Positions 46,501 to 54,803 of a DNA stretch of 64,000 bases are shown here, in pieces. Numbering within the stretch: position 1 is the stretch's first letter; each line of letters starts with the position of its first letter. The notes below the pieces were generated by a model, which saw only the letters and a program-made list of their open reading frames with translations, did not search any database and had not been told where the DNA came from. The stretch comes from Pocillopora verrucosa (lineage: Eukaryota > Cnidaria > Anthozoa > Scleractinia > Pocilloporidae). Position numbers and translations under genes: made by a program. The DNA lies in contig NC_089312.1 of assembly GCF_036669915.1 (NCBI RefSeq), positions 14,175,289 to 14,239,288 on the forward strand. Reading direction: 5' to 3'.

Positions 46501-49093
46501 GGTTATTTATTACTTTTAAAATACATTTCCAGCTAAACCACCCACATTCTTTAGACAATGTTTGATAATGTATTTCACAGTTGCACTGTAAAAATAAAAT
46601 ATGATCAAAATGCAAAAGTAAAATCAAATGTTAGGACAGAGGATAAAGAAAGTCTGAAATGAAACTGAAGGAAACATTCTTGGCCATGATGCAAGCTCCA
46701 AAAGAAATTTTTATACAGTTGTTAGTAAGTTCTTAAAAAAAAACAATCCATACTTTTTGAGAATCTGTGATGGGGATCAGTACCAAGCTAATATCAAGGG
46801 CTTTTTCTGTCTACAACATTGTATGACAAAAAGATTTTTAAGCAGTGCTTCTATTAAAAAATAAGATGCTGGCCCATAGCATCAATTCTGGAAATTCTAT
46901 TATCATCTATGTGACTTTGCATGCCAACATGCTGGTACCTCATAACACTCCTCACCTTGAGAGCTATTTTGTTTCAACATGTCAAAAGGTTTACAGTTGC
47001 ATTTGTCACCCTAATTTTTCAAAGAAACTTTCAAAAATCTCTCACAGTATCAAAAAAAGTCATGCACAAGCACATTGAAAAGTTAAAACTTAAATATGTA
47101 CTTTTAGTGGATATTACCATTCATTAAAATGCAATAACAACAGAAGTCCCTAATTGTAAAATTAATTCATATATAAAATAAGTTTCTTTTGGAAAAAGAT
47201 TGATTACCTTGTAAACTCAACAGGGTCCCTTTTGAGAAAACTGAGATCAGAAAACCTTCCATCTCGCAGCCAATTTGAAGGGGCAACATTGAGGTTTGTA
47301 TCCTAACAGTAAAAATTCTGCAATCAGTTACAGCCAGTGGAAGTTTCTTCAGACATATAATTACAAATTCACACTCTCCATTCCCATCAAGTGTGATGAC
47401 TAACAGCAATCTGAAACTGTTATCTATAGCATTTGTCTGGGTGAGGCTTTTCTTAAATAGGACTACTGTTCAAATTTGAATAATATTTGACGACCTCTAA
47501 AGAAATCATTATCAGAGTTAACCCTTTAACCCCAGAAGTGATTAACATGTAACTTCTCCCTATACAACCATACAGGTAATGAGAATACTCCAACTTATCA
47601 GGTAGAAGTTGTTATCTGGACTTAACACCAAATTCTCACAACTATGAGTTGTGAATACGGTTTATTAAAAATCAATTAACAACAACAAAAAATTTCATAA
47701 CTTTAAAGGTGCTCCTGTAAATATTTGCCACAAAGGCACTTTTTGGTGGAGTGACAAGAGTAGGCTGTTTGTTAGACACTATTCATTAAAGTAATGATTC
47801 TAAAGACTATTTTTTTTACCTGCTGCAATTTGTTATAGTAAGGTAAGACTTCCTGGGCGGAGTACTTCACAATTGCAGTTGAGCTGACCTCTGCTATTGC
47901 TGATTTCTAAACATAAAAATTAATAAACAAAAAAAAATCAAAACTGTTAACTGAAATTGTTTTATTCCTGTCCTTTCTACACAGTCCCTTGCATTTTTAA
48001 TTAGCTCAAAACTTTTCATGTTCAGAAATTACAGTATCAGTACATGAACATATTAGTCCTGAGAACTTGGTATTGGATTAACTAATAATTCCCTACATGA
48101 TAATATCCTTTACTCTTTACATCATTTGTTTACTTGATTTTGTGATGTCTATTCTATAGGGAAATTCTGTCTCAGTCACATATGGGAATTACTGAAAGGG
48201 TTAAAGACCTCTGTAAGTTTATTGTCAAATCCAATTTCAGATGGTCCAATCCTTTTGATGAAATTTCTTTTCCATATAGCTTTCCACAGTTTTCATTTCT
48301 GATTGAATTTCTAAGGATGTTTTCTGATTTTCAATATACAGCAGTGTCTCTCTTGCTGTTTAATTGTGGGAAAATAAAATAACTGTCCAAAGGAATGTAA
48401 CATGTGATTCCTGTTATTAGCAAGCAACTCTTTTGCAGATTCCTCTGAGTTGGTGGCAAAATAGTCAAATACTTGATTGTCAAAATTTTTTGATAAACTT
48501 GAGCATGTCATACATCATTAAGTCATTTCTTAGCTCCATATCAATAACTTTGACAGCAAAAATACCATGGTGAAACGACAAGCTAAATATAAATATTGAA
48601 AGATTTTTTTGAACTTAAGTTCCTGGTGAACAGCTAGAGGAAAGGACAACCCTTCTGAACAAAGTAGCCGTGACTGTGATACAACATACACGAAAAACCA
48701 AATGCAACTACGATATTTAATTCTCAAATTCAAGAGTTAGCTTTTATATTTAAAATCCTCTTAAATACTAGCTATTTAGAAGGAATTACTAGCGCATTAT
48801 AGCTACTGCAAACAAGGCCAATGTTTTTTAAAATAGCGGTATATAAGTTTACTTAGGACTATAATGGAAGACCAGAAACGATAATTTTAAATCTGCGTTG
48901 CAAATTGGCAATTTCCCTTTTCTACACGAGAGAACCACGGATATCGTATTTACGTTCAGCTTCAATTCTGAGTGACGTAAAATTCAAACAAAAATAACTA
49001 CAAACCTACCGACTTATTCCCTTCTGGAGATTGAAGTTTGGTAAAGGCACTCTTTTCTGGTGTTCTTACTTTATCTGACTTACTCCCTTCCAT
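22186..49093 (-). CDS. EDRF1: EDRF1, erythroid differentiation-related factor 1 orthologue, 27 exons
   Basis: I joined 27 minus-strand exons, each bounded by AG and GT (one GC) with matching phase. They total 3645 coding bases, a protein of 1214 residues against about 1238 in human. ATG is 49093-49091 and TGA is 22188-22186. Conserved landmarks in order: NWLRDG, FGMAHSFVDTIGDVDVISD, IKKLLKIPYS, AVHRVGPTLLLD, LPIFGGGKYPAVSLRLR, LTGLDYWLDNLMCNVPE, AQNILSFMKANCTREGHTYW, ELGVFYMNKAA, LGRLMRLCAQA, AQEQVEQEVTELMMK, IHHRLASLYH, LAELHYSKA. The C-terminal half is a chain of TPR-like helical repeats, suggesting a scaffold. In vertebrates the protein is linked to globin expression and erythroid differentiation. 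Its role in an animal without red cells is not known. Exons are listed in the three block entries. Introns hold many repeats, including the large minisatellite in intron 8. Confidence 0.93.
22925..23045. mobile_element. family C foldback repeat, half copy
   Basis: Contains GATAATGTAAATTGGTCACC, AAGGGTTTCAAAGTTGACGTTTCG and CGTTAGCCCTTCTTCAGGGCGAA. It corresponds to one arm of the copy at 37195-37400. It is inside EDRF1 intron 26. Confidence 0.6.
23036..23345. repeat. degenerate (CAGT/CAGC)n tetranucleotide tract
   Basis: About 300 bp of CAGTCAGT, CCAGTCAGCCAGT and similar units, with an inner stretch of AGCTAGCCGGCC repeats at 23105-23140. It directly follows the family C arm and may be the residue of an expanded microsatellite. 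Confidence 0.85.
24800..25075. mobile_element. family D interspersed repeat (CCAATCAG-rich)
   Basis: Contains CAACCAATCAGATGCAAAAC, TTTCCCGCGCTTGACGCAGG, TACTTTAAGTTTTCATTGAT and TCTGATTGGTAGTTGTGATC. The reverse-complement copy at 45765-45980 has the same blocks in order. An 80-codon open frame across it is a by-product. It lies in EDRF1 intron 24. Confidence 0.55.
26208..26246. repeat. 12-bp tandem repeat GGAAACACTCCT
   Basis: Three perfect copies in EDRF1 intron 23, just past the exon 23 donor region. Confidence 0.9.
26853..27062. mobile_element. family A foldback MITE in EDRF1 intron 22
   Basis: Begins AACCCTTTACACC and ends TTAGAGGTTAAAGGGTTGAG. It sits about 29 bp inside the GC donor of exon 22 and occupies much of that 536-bp intron. 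Confidence 0.65.
27805..28025. mobile_element. family B repeat in EDRF1 intron 21
   Basis: Contains GCGTTTCTCTGCCCGCAGGAAAATTTG, GGAGAGGTTTACCACTTG, CCTCACACTTTTCAGCGGGCGAAGAAACACTG and AATGAGGGCCTGCTCGAAAGCTAAGG blocks. The outer ends (AAGCTCTACAGG / GCTCGAAAGCTAAG) suggest partial inverted symmetry. Confidence 0.55.
29231..29390. repeat. tandem repeat of about 36-46 bp with CTGATTGG core
   Basis: Three to four units of the form CTGATTGGTGYGAGATA followed by ATACCCnnATGCGGC. CTGATTGG is a reversed CCAAT-type motif. It lies in EDRF1 intron 20. Confidence 0.75.
29741..37044 (-). CDS. EDRF1: EDRF1 exons 10-20 (central part)
   Basis: Exons in transcript order: 37044-36920 (FEDIQMLVGSN, PIFGGGKYPAV), 36297-36186 (GLDYWLDNLMCNVPE), 35319-35257, 34169-34085 (NILSFMKANCTREGHTYWLFK), 33750-33698 (ATGSDVIKLYDLT), 33277-33219 (FTVPVAMLFYR), 32231-32190 (42 bases, VAKNMMNQSPLSS), 31254-31185 (STVRQLLNNCLLLLD), 30859-30680 (acidic linker, DDPEGDEEEN), 30419-30363, 29806-29741. 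The 42-base exon 16 was found from the expected VA-N-MM block of the family. It has CAG and GTAAGT borders and keeps frame on both sides. Confidence 0.9.
31527..31740. mobile_element. family A foldback MITE in EDRF1 intron 16
   Basis: Begins TTAACCCTTTGACTCCCAG and ends CGGGAGTTCACGGGTTAA, the clearest full-length copy of the 210-220 bp type. The interior (ATTATCCAGCAAACAGGTAAT, GATCTAACACCAAATTCTCG) matches the copies at 9507, 11851 and 42140. Confidence 0.8.
32420..32600. mobile_element. family B repeat in EDRF1 intron 15
   Basis: GTTAGCCCGCAGGATAGAGTGAGG, GACTCGTTTCCAATCTTCCTGCGG, GAGAAACGC and ATTAGGGCCTGCTCGCATTCTA correspond to family B blocks. Ends are approximate. Confidence 0.5.
34770..35085 (-). 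mobile_element. tRNA-derived SINE-like element in EDRF1 intron 12
   Basis: Read on the minus strand from 35085, it opens with GAGCTCTCAGTTGCCTAATG and a promoter-like head containing GGTCGAAACCTGGCTGGG, close to a Pol III B box. The body includes AGCATCCCATCCAGGGGG and TTATGCTTAGGAAACGGGAT. It resembles SINE-like repeats I associate with anthozoan DNA. Target-site duplications were not resolved. Confidence 0.5.
37195..37400. mobile_element. family C foldback repeat, both arms, in EDRF1 intron 9
   Basis: The left arm (ACTGAGTTGAAAACG ... GTGTTAGCCCTTCG) and right arm (CGAAGGGCTAACG ... ATTATCAACTCAGT) are reverse complements around a short centre near 37312. This gives a hairpin of about 90 bp per arm. 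Confidence 0.7.
37755..37860. mobile_element. family A MITE, left part only, in EDRF1 intron 9
   Basis: Begins TTAACCCTTTAACCCCTGAG and continues TTCTAATTTCTCACTATAATATC. The right terminus is not found. Confidence 0.55.
38019..49093 (-). CDS. EDRF1: EDRF1 exons 1-9 (N-terminal part)
   Basis: Exons in transcript order: 49093-49010 (MEGSKSDKVRTPE..., 28 codons), 47906-47820, 47302-47208, 46441-46378, 45660-45629 (only 32 bases, NIKKLLKIPY), 45138-45042, 43775-43707, 43244-43165 (Lys-rich DASFERKKKKKD), 38235-38019 (acidic, Pro/Ser-rich linker). Donors follow GT; that of exon 6 is GAG|GTTTGT, a weak site, yet the phase and homology support it. Intron 8 (43164-38236) is 4.9 kb and carries both large tandem arrays. 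This part aligns throughout with the N-terminal domain of vertebrate EDRF1. Confidence 0.9.
38817..40990. repeat. 57-bp minisatellite with nested dyad symmetry, about 35 units, in EDRF1 intron 8
   Basis: The unit reads approximately GATCGGGGAGTCAACGAGCTC, TGATAAGAGCTCCCGATCGC, AAGAAGTTTCTTGGTT. In each unit GAGCTCT and AGAGCTC pair around GATA, and GATCGGG pairs with CCCGATC outside them, so one unit forms a stem-loop. A segment near 38861-39120 is duplicated near 39488-39800. The array is interrupted by a unique island at about 40053-40215. Because 57 is a multiple of three, long open frames with a 19-residue period appear on both strands. They are not genes. Confidence 0.95.
40053..40244 (+). 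other. unique island inside the minisatellite with a 63-codon open frame
   Basis: Between array segments, about 160 bp unrelated to the 57-bp unit is open on the plus strand from just after TAG (40050-40052) to TGA at 40242-40244. It has varied composition (QESGVEDIFTEGG, GVRVIFDRSFAEVAVH). There is no ATG near the start. It may be the ancestral intron sequence, an insertion or a captured exon fragment. Its coding status is unknown. Confidence 0.35.
41256..41397. repeat. 12-bp tandem repeat AAGTACTGGTAC, about 11 copies
   Basis: Nearly perfect AAGTACTGGTAC units, the last with a change to AAGGCTGGTAC, still in EDRF1 intron 8 and close to the 57-bp array. On the minus strand it gives a VLVP repeat frame, rejected as coding. 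Confidence 0.95.
42140..42325. mobile_element. family A foldback MITE in EDRF1 intron 8
   Basis: Begins TTAACCCTTTCACTTCC and ends GGAATTAAAGGGCTAAC. The right half has a short internal deletion relative to the copy at 31527. Confidence 0.7.
42525..42670. mobile_element. family B repeat in EDRF1 intron 8
   Basis: Contains CTAGCAGGCCCTCATTATCA, TGTTTCTCTGCCAGTGGGAAG, GGAGAGGTTTGC and CCACAGGTGAAGAAACAC, matching family B order. Confidence 0.55.
43874..44389. mobile_element. family A subtype 2 foldback element, long copy, in EDRF1 intron 6
   Basis: The left end CCCTTTAACTCCCATGAGTGAC, TAAGACAGAATTTCTCC is the near-exact reverse complement of the right end GGAGAAATTCTGTCTTGG, TCACTCATGGGAGTTAAAGGG. 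The arms are about 110 bp and 170 bp, and roughly 230 bp of unrelated sequence sits between them, perhaps a nested insertion. Confidence 0.75.
44793..44980. mobile_element. family A subtype 2 foldback element in EDRF1 intron 6
   Basis: Begins TTAACCCTTTAACTCCC and ends GGGAGTGAAAGGGTTAA. The interior has CAAGACAGAATCTCTCCTTAC and CCAATACCAAATTCTCCG, as in the 43874 copy. It is 188 bp long. Confidence 0.75.
45765..45980. mobile_element. family D interspersed repeat (reverse orientation) in EDRF1 intron 4
   Basis: Read as reverse complement it has TTTTCCTGCGCTTGTAACAG, TTTTACTTTGAGTTCTCATTGG and AGATTGGCTGTTGTGATTAC, which parallel the copy at 24800-25075. Confidence 0.55.
47517..47650. mobile_element. 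family A MITE, left part, in EDRF1 intron 2
   Basis: Begins GTTAACCCTTTAACCCCAGAAG and continues with TTATCAGGTAGAAGTTGTTATC and CTTAACACCAAATTCTCAC. It stops before the right terminus. Confidence 0.7.
48059..48204. mobile_element. family A subtype 2, right part, in EDRF1 intron 1
   Basis: TGAGAACTTGGTATTGGATTA through GGGAAATTCTGTCTCAGTCACATATGGG to a diverged GAAAGGGTTAA end. Confidence 0.65.
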
Positions 49094-52000
49094 TTCATTT
49101 CCCCTTCAAATCTCCCACAACTTGTCCTGGACGCGAGATGAAAAATTGTCTCTCCCAAGGAAGTGGACAACCGCCATGATGGATCATATTCTTCGAAGAA
49201 TTGGAGTCTAGGCTACAACACGTCATTTTTCAGTAGTTGGAGGACTGGAGACCGATCGAAAATGAAAAGCGCGCATTGGCTGAAATTCCATCTTTTCATT
49301 TTCATCATTTATCAAAAATCCTTGGGGGGAGATGGTCTTTTTTTCATTTTCTCGATACCGAACACTTTAATGAAACCGCGCAACGAAATAAATGCATAAT
49401 TGAAATTACAAAACTTATTAAGCTTGCCTTGCCAAACTTTTTTCTCGAGGTGGTCATGTTGGAGTAGACGTCTATCGCTTTTATTTCGTGACAGTAAAAC
49501 TTGAAAATTCGCCATCCATTTCACAGTCGTTTAATTTCACTCAAAAATTTTACATTTCGAAGCATTAGAATCCTAATTCGACTTCACTCGTGGTCATTAT
49601 CATCAGAGTGGTTATAATTATTATCATCAGTCATGTTTGTTTTATAAGTGGGTTGGCAATTGCTGCCCTAAGGTTTATATCAGCCCATTAGAATTGCCTC
49701 ATTAATCGTGTGTTCTGTTTCGTTGGGATATAAAACAGGAAAGTCTGGCTGTCGTTAACGAGCTTGTGCTTCAGATAAAAATAACCGCAGAGAATGTGAG
49801 AACCTTAAGGCTTTTGTCATACTGCTAAACCATTCTGTTTACATGGGACGTCTATTTGAACACTAGCCCAAGCATTGCGTCTCCAATCGTTTACTCACAC
49901 GTTATCAGATAACACGACAGTTCTATGATACTAGAAATCGATTTTTTCTTTAATTTAGGTTTTGGGTGAAGTTGGCAAAAGTTCCGAGTTTCATGAGCAA
50001 AGCAAAGACCACAGTTATAGCAATCAGGAATGTCCACCTACACTTATAAGAAAAAAAAAGGAAAATTGATGCACATTAATGAATGAATTTTTATTTTAGA
50101 ATCTCATTTGCAAATCTCCATGTGCTCAGGGTATCATGAAATAAATTAATCATTGACAGAGGAACAGACCAGCCCCAAGCATCATTTTAACTAATTTTGT
50201 AGTAAAATTAAAAGGCTCTCCGGCCTCGATGAAACTATATAACGAATTTTTTTCTCCTGATTATTTAAATAAGATTCGCATCACTGAAAGCTCTGAACTC
50301 GATTGACTTATTGTTAACTGTGCCTTGAACAGGAATAATTCATTATTCAAACAATTTACGCAATGCAAAACTGGTTCCTAAAATTAGTTTCCACGACGGC
50401 AATTATGAGAAGTTGTGAGACTAGAGGAACAAGTAGCATGCCTTTGTCTTTAAAAAGCACTTTCTAAGTTTAAAAAAAACTGTCAAAGAGTAGAGGAAAC
50501 TTCAAACAAAGGACTTTGAAAACACGTGCTGTGAGCGTTTGAATTATTTTCAGCCAACTCTATGGATCCGCACCATGTGTCTTCAAGAAGGATCTCACGC
50601 TGGATAGATGCAAAGCGAACTTTTTTCTTTAAACGTGTATGGTGATTTACGGCCTCGTTTGTCGGGTTTCATTCGCTTTTTTACGCGAAATCTGAATGTA
50701 ATTCTGAGGCTTTTCATCATAAAATAAATAGATATATCGGATATCCTTAAAATGGCTGTTTTCAAATCATCTGTCACAGGTATTATTACATTAAATGCTT
50801 TTCCCATCATAAAAATTAAAATATCTCTTACAAAAACTCTCACGTCCTCAGTTTTGCCTCTACACATGTTAACCATTTGATGAAGAAGCGCACTATGTCC
50901 TCGAAAATGAGCAAGAGTCATGACAAGTTTGCTTACAAACCGGAAAATTACATGTTCCAAGGAAATGCAAGTTTGGTCGGCACAGGCCAAGGCTTGTTTA
51001 CCGGAGAACATTTTCCGTAAAGCATTTTTCCGAAATTGTTGATGAAATTTTTAAGCTTATAATCATTAAGTCCTTGAATTTCTCCAGAAATCTCGCACAA
51101 AATGTTTCTTAAACATGAGAGAGCTCGGCGAAAGTCACGGTTAAAAGACCATCAGTTAAAAATTTGCTTATTTTTGTTGTCGGTAATATATGCTGAGATG
51201 TCAAAGACACCTGTTTTATGCTCAAGTTATAGCTTAGACAAACGGAAACTGTGTTTTTCAGATAAAATTTTAAACTTGTCATGTTTGGTTTTTTGTCAGA
51301 ATAATTTTCAAAAACACGGTGGAAATATACCGAGACTACAAGATAAGCGTATTTTTTTTGTCTATGCAATGTTTTCCTATCGTGCACCAACAGATAGAGT
51401 TTCAGAAGATAACTATGAATATCAAGTGATATCTGACTGAAAGAGAAATGGTGACAGACATCTGAATACTTAACACGTCCTAATTAACAAGCCTTTGAAA
51501 TGATTTTCTATTCAAACATTTTACGGCGTACATGATTCACAGTCAAGCGCGAAAATGATAAAGGTTTGAGAAGTGGTAATGTTAATCATTATTAGGTGCG
51601 TTGTCTTTCAATTACTGGCTCATTCTTAAACGTTTTTATTACGGACTAGCTTCAGCGGGGATATTGAATTTAACTGGAAGCTAAACGGAATACGAAATAT
51701 TGTTTGAATTAACTCAACTTTGTCAAACACGCCTCAAGAAGGCAGCTTTTTTGTCTTTGCTGAATTGAATTCACGGTTTTTGTTTCAAAAGAAAAAAACT
51801 CGAGCAGACGAGAGCGACGAGAACCTTAAATATTGTGGGTGATTACATATGTAGTAAGCCCAGAGAATTTTAACTCCTTAAGATTCAAGACAAATTTTAA
51901 AATTTAATTAATCCTTATAAAAGAGTTTGCATTCACAAGGCGTTAGATTTCCAGTTTTAAACCGCGGAAATTATATTAACACGTAAGTAGGTCCTCTCGA

Positions 52001-53406
52001 TTATGGAATGAAAATTCTAATTTATACTTTTTGTCTAGTTTTGAAATGCATTTTCTTATCGATATGGATCTGACATATCCTTTTCGTTTTGAAATCTGAT
52101 ATTTCTCTTTTACTGCCAATAAATGTTTCTTCCCAAAGTACTAATACGATACTTTTAAACTGAATATCGAAATCTTGTGTTCTCTAGATAATTTGAGACA
52201 GAATTTTGAAGTCAACAATTTTCCTATTTCAACCATCCGCAGCTTTCGATATTCAATTTGATTCAAACTCAAAATGAACTGCAAGGTTTAATTACACTGC
52301 ATAAAATTAACTTTAACTTAAGTTCACAGTTTTGCTTCGGAAAAATAGAAATAGGAGAGAAATTCAAGCCAACCTAATCGAATAGAGAAAGTTACCTTTA
52401 AAATCTGAAAATAAGGTTATTCTGTATTATTACCACTCGCAGTTTCAAGTTAGTTAGAAGGAATAATGACACAGCAGGAATTTCACCGCTAACAATGTTA
52501 GATTTACACCGCATAAATCTCTTTTGTCTTAGAAGCATGCAGAAACGAAAACAATGGTGGAAGGGTTATTGAGTATTTGGAGACAAACTGGCGACCGACC
52601 ATTATGCGAAAAATAAACAAATGTTCAATCGATATCATGGGTCGTGTGTGGTGTTCATTAAAAGGAGTGTGGACGTGCTCCTCTAAATATCTCTTTCTAT
52701 GTATACGAGAGCCACTCTCCCAAGCAGCGACATTAACGTGGAAAATGGGTCGAAGATAGATAGAAGACGTTTAGAAATATCATCTTCTACGATGGAAAAA
52801 GGTGGGATGAATTTTCTGACGCGAAGGCGGCTCGTAAATGCCATTGAAATGACAAGAAAAGATTTCCACACAAAAGGCCACTAACAGCGAACTGTAATAA
52901 AGTTAGCTAGACCTATTATGCTAGTCCGTCCAATAGGCGGGCCCAATGCTTTTAACAGCACTTATTACACCCTAGCGAGGGGGAAATAAATATTTCCAAG
53001 AGAAAATGCTTTAGTATTTGCATTTTTATTGCGACTCAATAGGTTGCTGTGATCGTCTTTTCCGAAACTAGTTAAGACCGACTGCTTCTTCCCATGAAAA
53101 ATGTGGGCAATCGGAATTTTTCTTTTAGCGGTTTTGGCGCGTGAAAATACGATCCATTATGCGCAAGGAGAATTTGTTTGCGGATTTACCGATAAGAGCC
53201 TAAAAATTAAAGCCCACAAGTGGCAGGTGTTGCAGAGTTATTTTCATATGTGCAGTTTATAAATTATTCAATATGTTTGCAGGTTTCCAGACCTGACGGT
53301 TTTTGATTGGTTGGAAACCGCATCATCCGAACTCAAAACAATGCCAGATCTATCTTCAGTCCCCATGACATAGAGTTGTTAAAAGATTACGCGCTCACAA
53401 AGTTGC
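49094..53406. other. divergent spacer between EDRF1 and the zinc-finger gene
   Basis: Both genes start outward from this 4.4-kb region, so it should contain the two promoters. I see no recognisable gene in it. The longest frames (50595-51011 minus, 138 codons; 51102-51440 plus, 112 codons) have no motif, homology or splice support. Confidence 0.55.
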
Positions 53407-53443
53407 TATAAAATGAAAGAATACAAAAGCAACTCATTCAGTT
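53300..53443 (+). promoter_or_regulatory. core promoter of the zinc-finger gene (CCAAT, TATA, initiator)
   Basis: TATAAAA lies at 53407-53413. An initiator-like CATTCAGTTA lies about 30 bp downstream, with the A at 53440. A reversed CCAAT motif (TTGATTGGTTGG) occurs near 53305. Spacing is right for a TATA-type start, giving a 5' UTR of about 130 bases before ATG 53569. Confidence 0.6.
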
Positions 53444-53568
53444 ATACACAGTGCAGCTTGGCTGTGGATCGGCGCTTAAATCGCGGGAAATTTTCTTGCT
53501 TAGGAAAATCGTGTTTGGTAGTGTCGTAACTTTGACAGATAATATCCACACTACAAATTCTTGCTACG

Positions 53569-54803
53569 ATGCCAAGAGCCTTTCTGCTAAAGAGAAATTT
53601 CGATGACGGCAATTATTTCGGCGAGAGAAAACTTTCTTCCGTTCAGTACGGTTAGTTTTTTGTTTCCTTTTGAATCAAAATCTTTTATAAGTATTTGCTA
53701 GAGTGCCTTAATTCGAAATGTCTCAAAATAAAAGCGTCTCTATGTAAACACGTCAGACAGCCACTTTCGTGTTGTAGCCGTGTGTTCATTTTAAGATTTT
53801 AACTGAAGTATCATTTATGTTGTATTTTTAATTCACAGAGGAGGAGAAAGCCGCTAGTGAGGATTATTCAGATGTCAGGCGAAGCAAGAGACCGGCAAAA
53901 ATAAAGAAGGAAAAGGAAGTTGAATTTTTCGGTACGTTTCAAAAGAAAAAGAAATCATCTTACCCAGCCGATGTCCGAATTGATGGGCGAGTGAATGATA
54001 TTGGAAAGATTCTAAGGTTTGCAAATGGTTTCATTAATAATGGAAAGAAAATGTCGGGCCAAAATGCTCAAAAAAGCAATCTTCAGGAAATCTCTTGTTA
54101 TGCCGGGCAAGGAATTCTTCGGGAAAATGAAGCACTGGAGGAGAAAACCAACGCATTCGCCAAAGACTTCAACAAGAACATTGACTCGTCCTCGGACGAA
54201 GCCAAGCGGGTGTCGGGTTCAGCGCTCAAAAAAAGTTCCCATGTGAATAAAGCAAATGAACTAAATGATACAGGCGCTAAGAGTCGCTCAGACAAGGCCA
54301 TCCATAAATGCAATCAGTGTGGCAAAATTTTTAAGACCAAATACACCTTGTCCATTCACTTAAAAATGCCAGATCATACTCAGAGTCGGCCATTTGTTTG
54401 CAACGTTTGCGGAAAAGGTTTCCGTCTGTCCAGCACCTTGTGCAGGCACAAGATCATTCACACAGAGAAAAAACCGCATAAATGCGATGAGTGTGGAAAG
54501 AGTTTTAACCGCTCTTCCACACTTAAGACTCATCTCCGAACACACAGCGACAAGAAAGCCTTCATCTGCGACATTTGCGGGAAAGGATTTCATCAAAAGG
54601 GAAATTTGCGAAACCATATTATGATTCACACGGGAGAGAAGCCATTTCGATGCAACCAGTGTAATCGCGCTTTCAACAAGATGTCTAATCTAAAGTTTCA
54701 TATGCATACCCATTCTGACAACTTGCCTTACCACTGTCGAACCTGTAGAAAGCGATTTTCAAAAAAGATTGATTTAAAAGAGCACGTTGAAGAAGCTCAC
54801 TAA
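53569..54803 (+). CDS. SNAG-domain transcription factor with six Fezf-type C2H2 zinc fingers, two exons
   Basis: Exons are 53569-53650 and 53839-54803, phase 1, giving 348 residues. The N-terminus MPRAFLLKR is a SNAG repression motif, as in Snail, Gfi1 and Insm; it recruits LSD1/CoREST in known members. Residues 30-184 are basic and Ser/Lys-rich with no fold seen. Six C2H2 fingers lie at about 185-207, 215-235, 243-263, 271-291, 299-319 and 327-348. The first has H-x5-H spacing. Signature stretches [29 protein letters not shown] and NLxFHMHTH match the Fez family array rather than Gfi1. It should act in the nucleus as a DNA-binding repressor, and Fezf genes pattern neural tissue in other animals. 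The last finger ends at the stop. The assignment to Fezf is by finger identity only, since the Eh1 motif of bilaterian Fezf is replaced by SNAG. Confidence 0.85.

Noticed and set aside
50595..51011. 138-codon minus open frame between EDRF1 and the zinc-finger gene
   Set aside because: The start is weak, no motif or homology is recognised, and there are no supporting splice sites. It is likely chance or an old decayed sequence.
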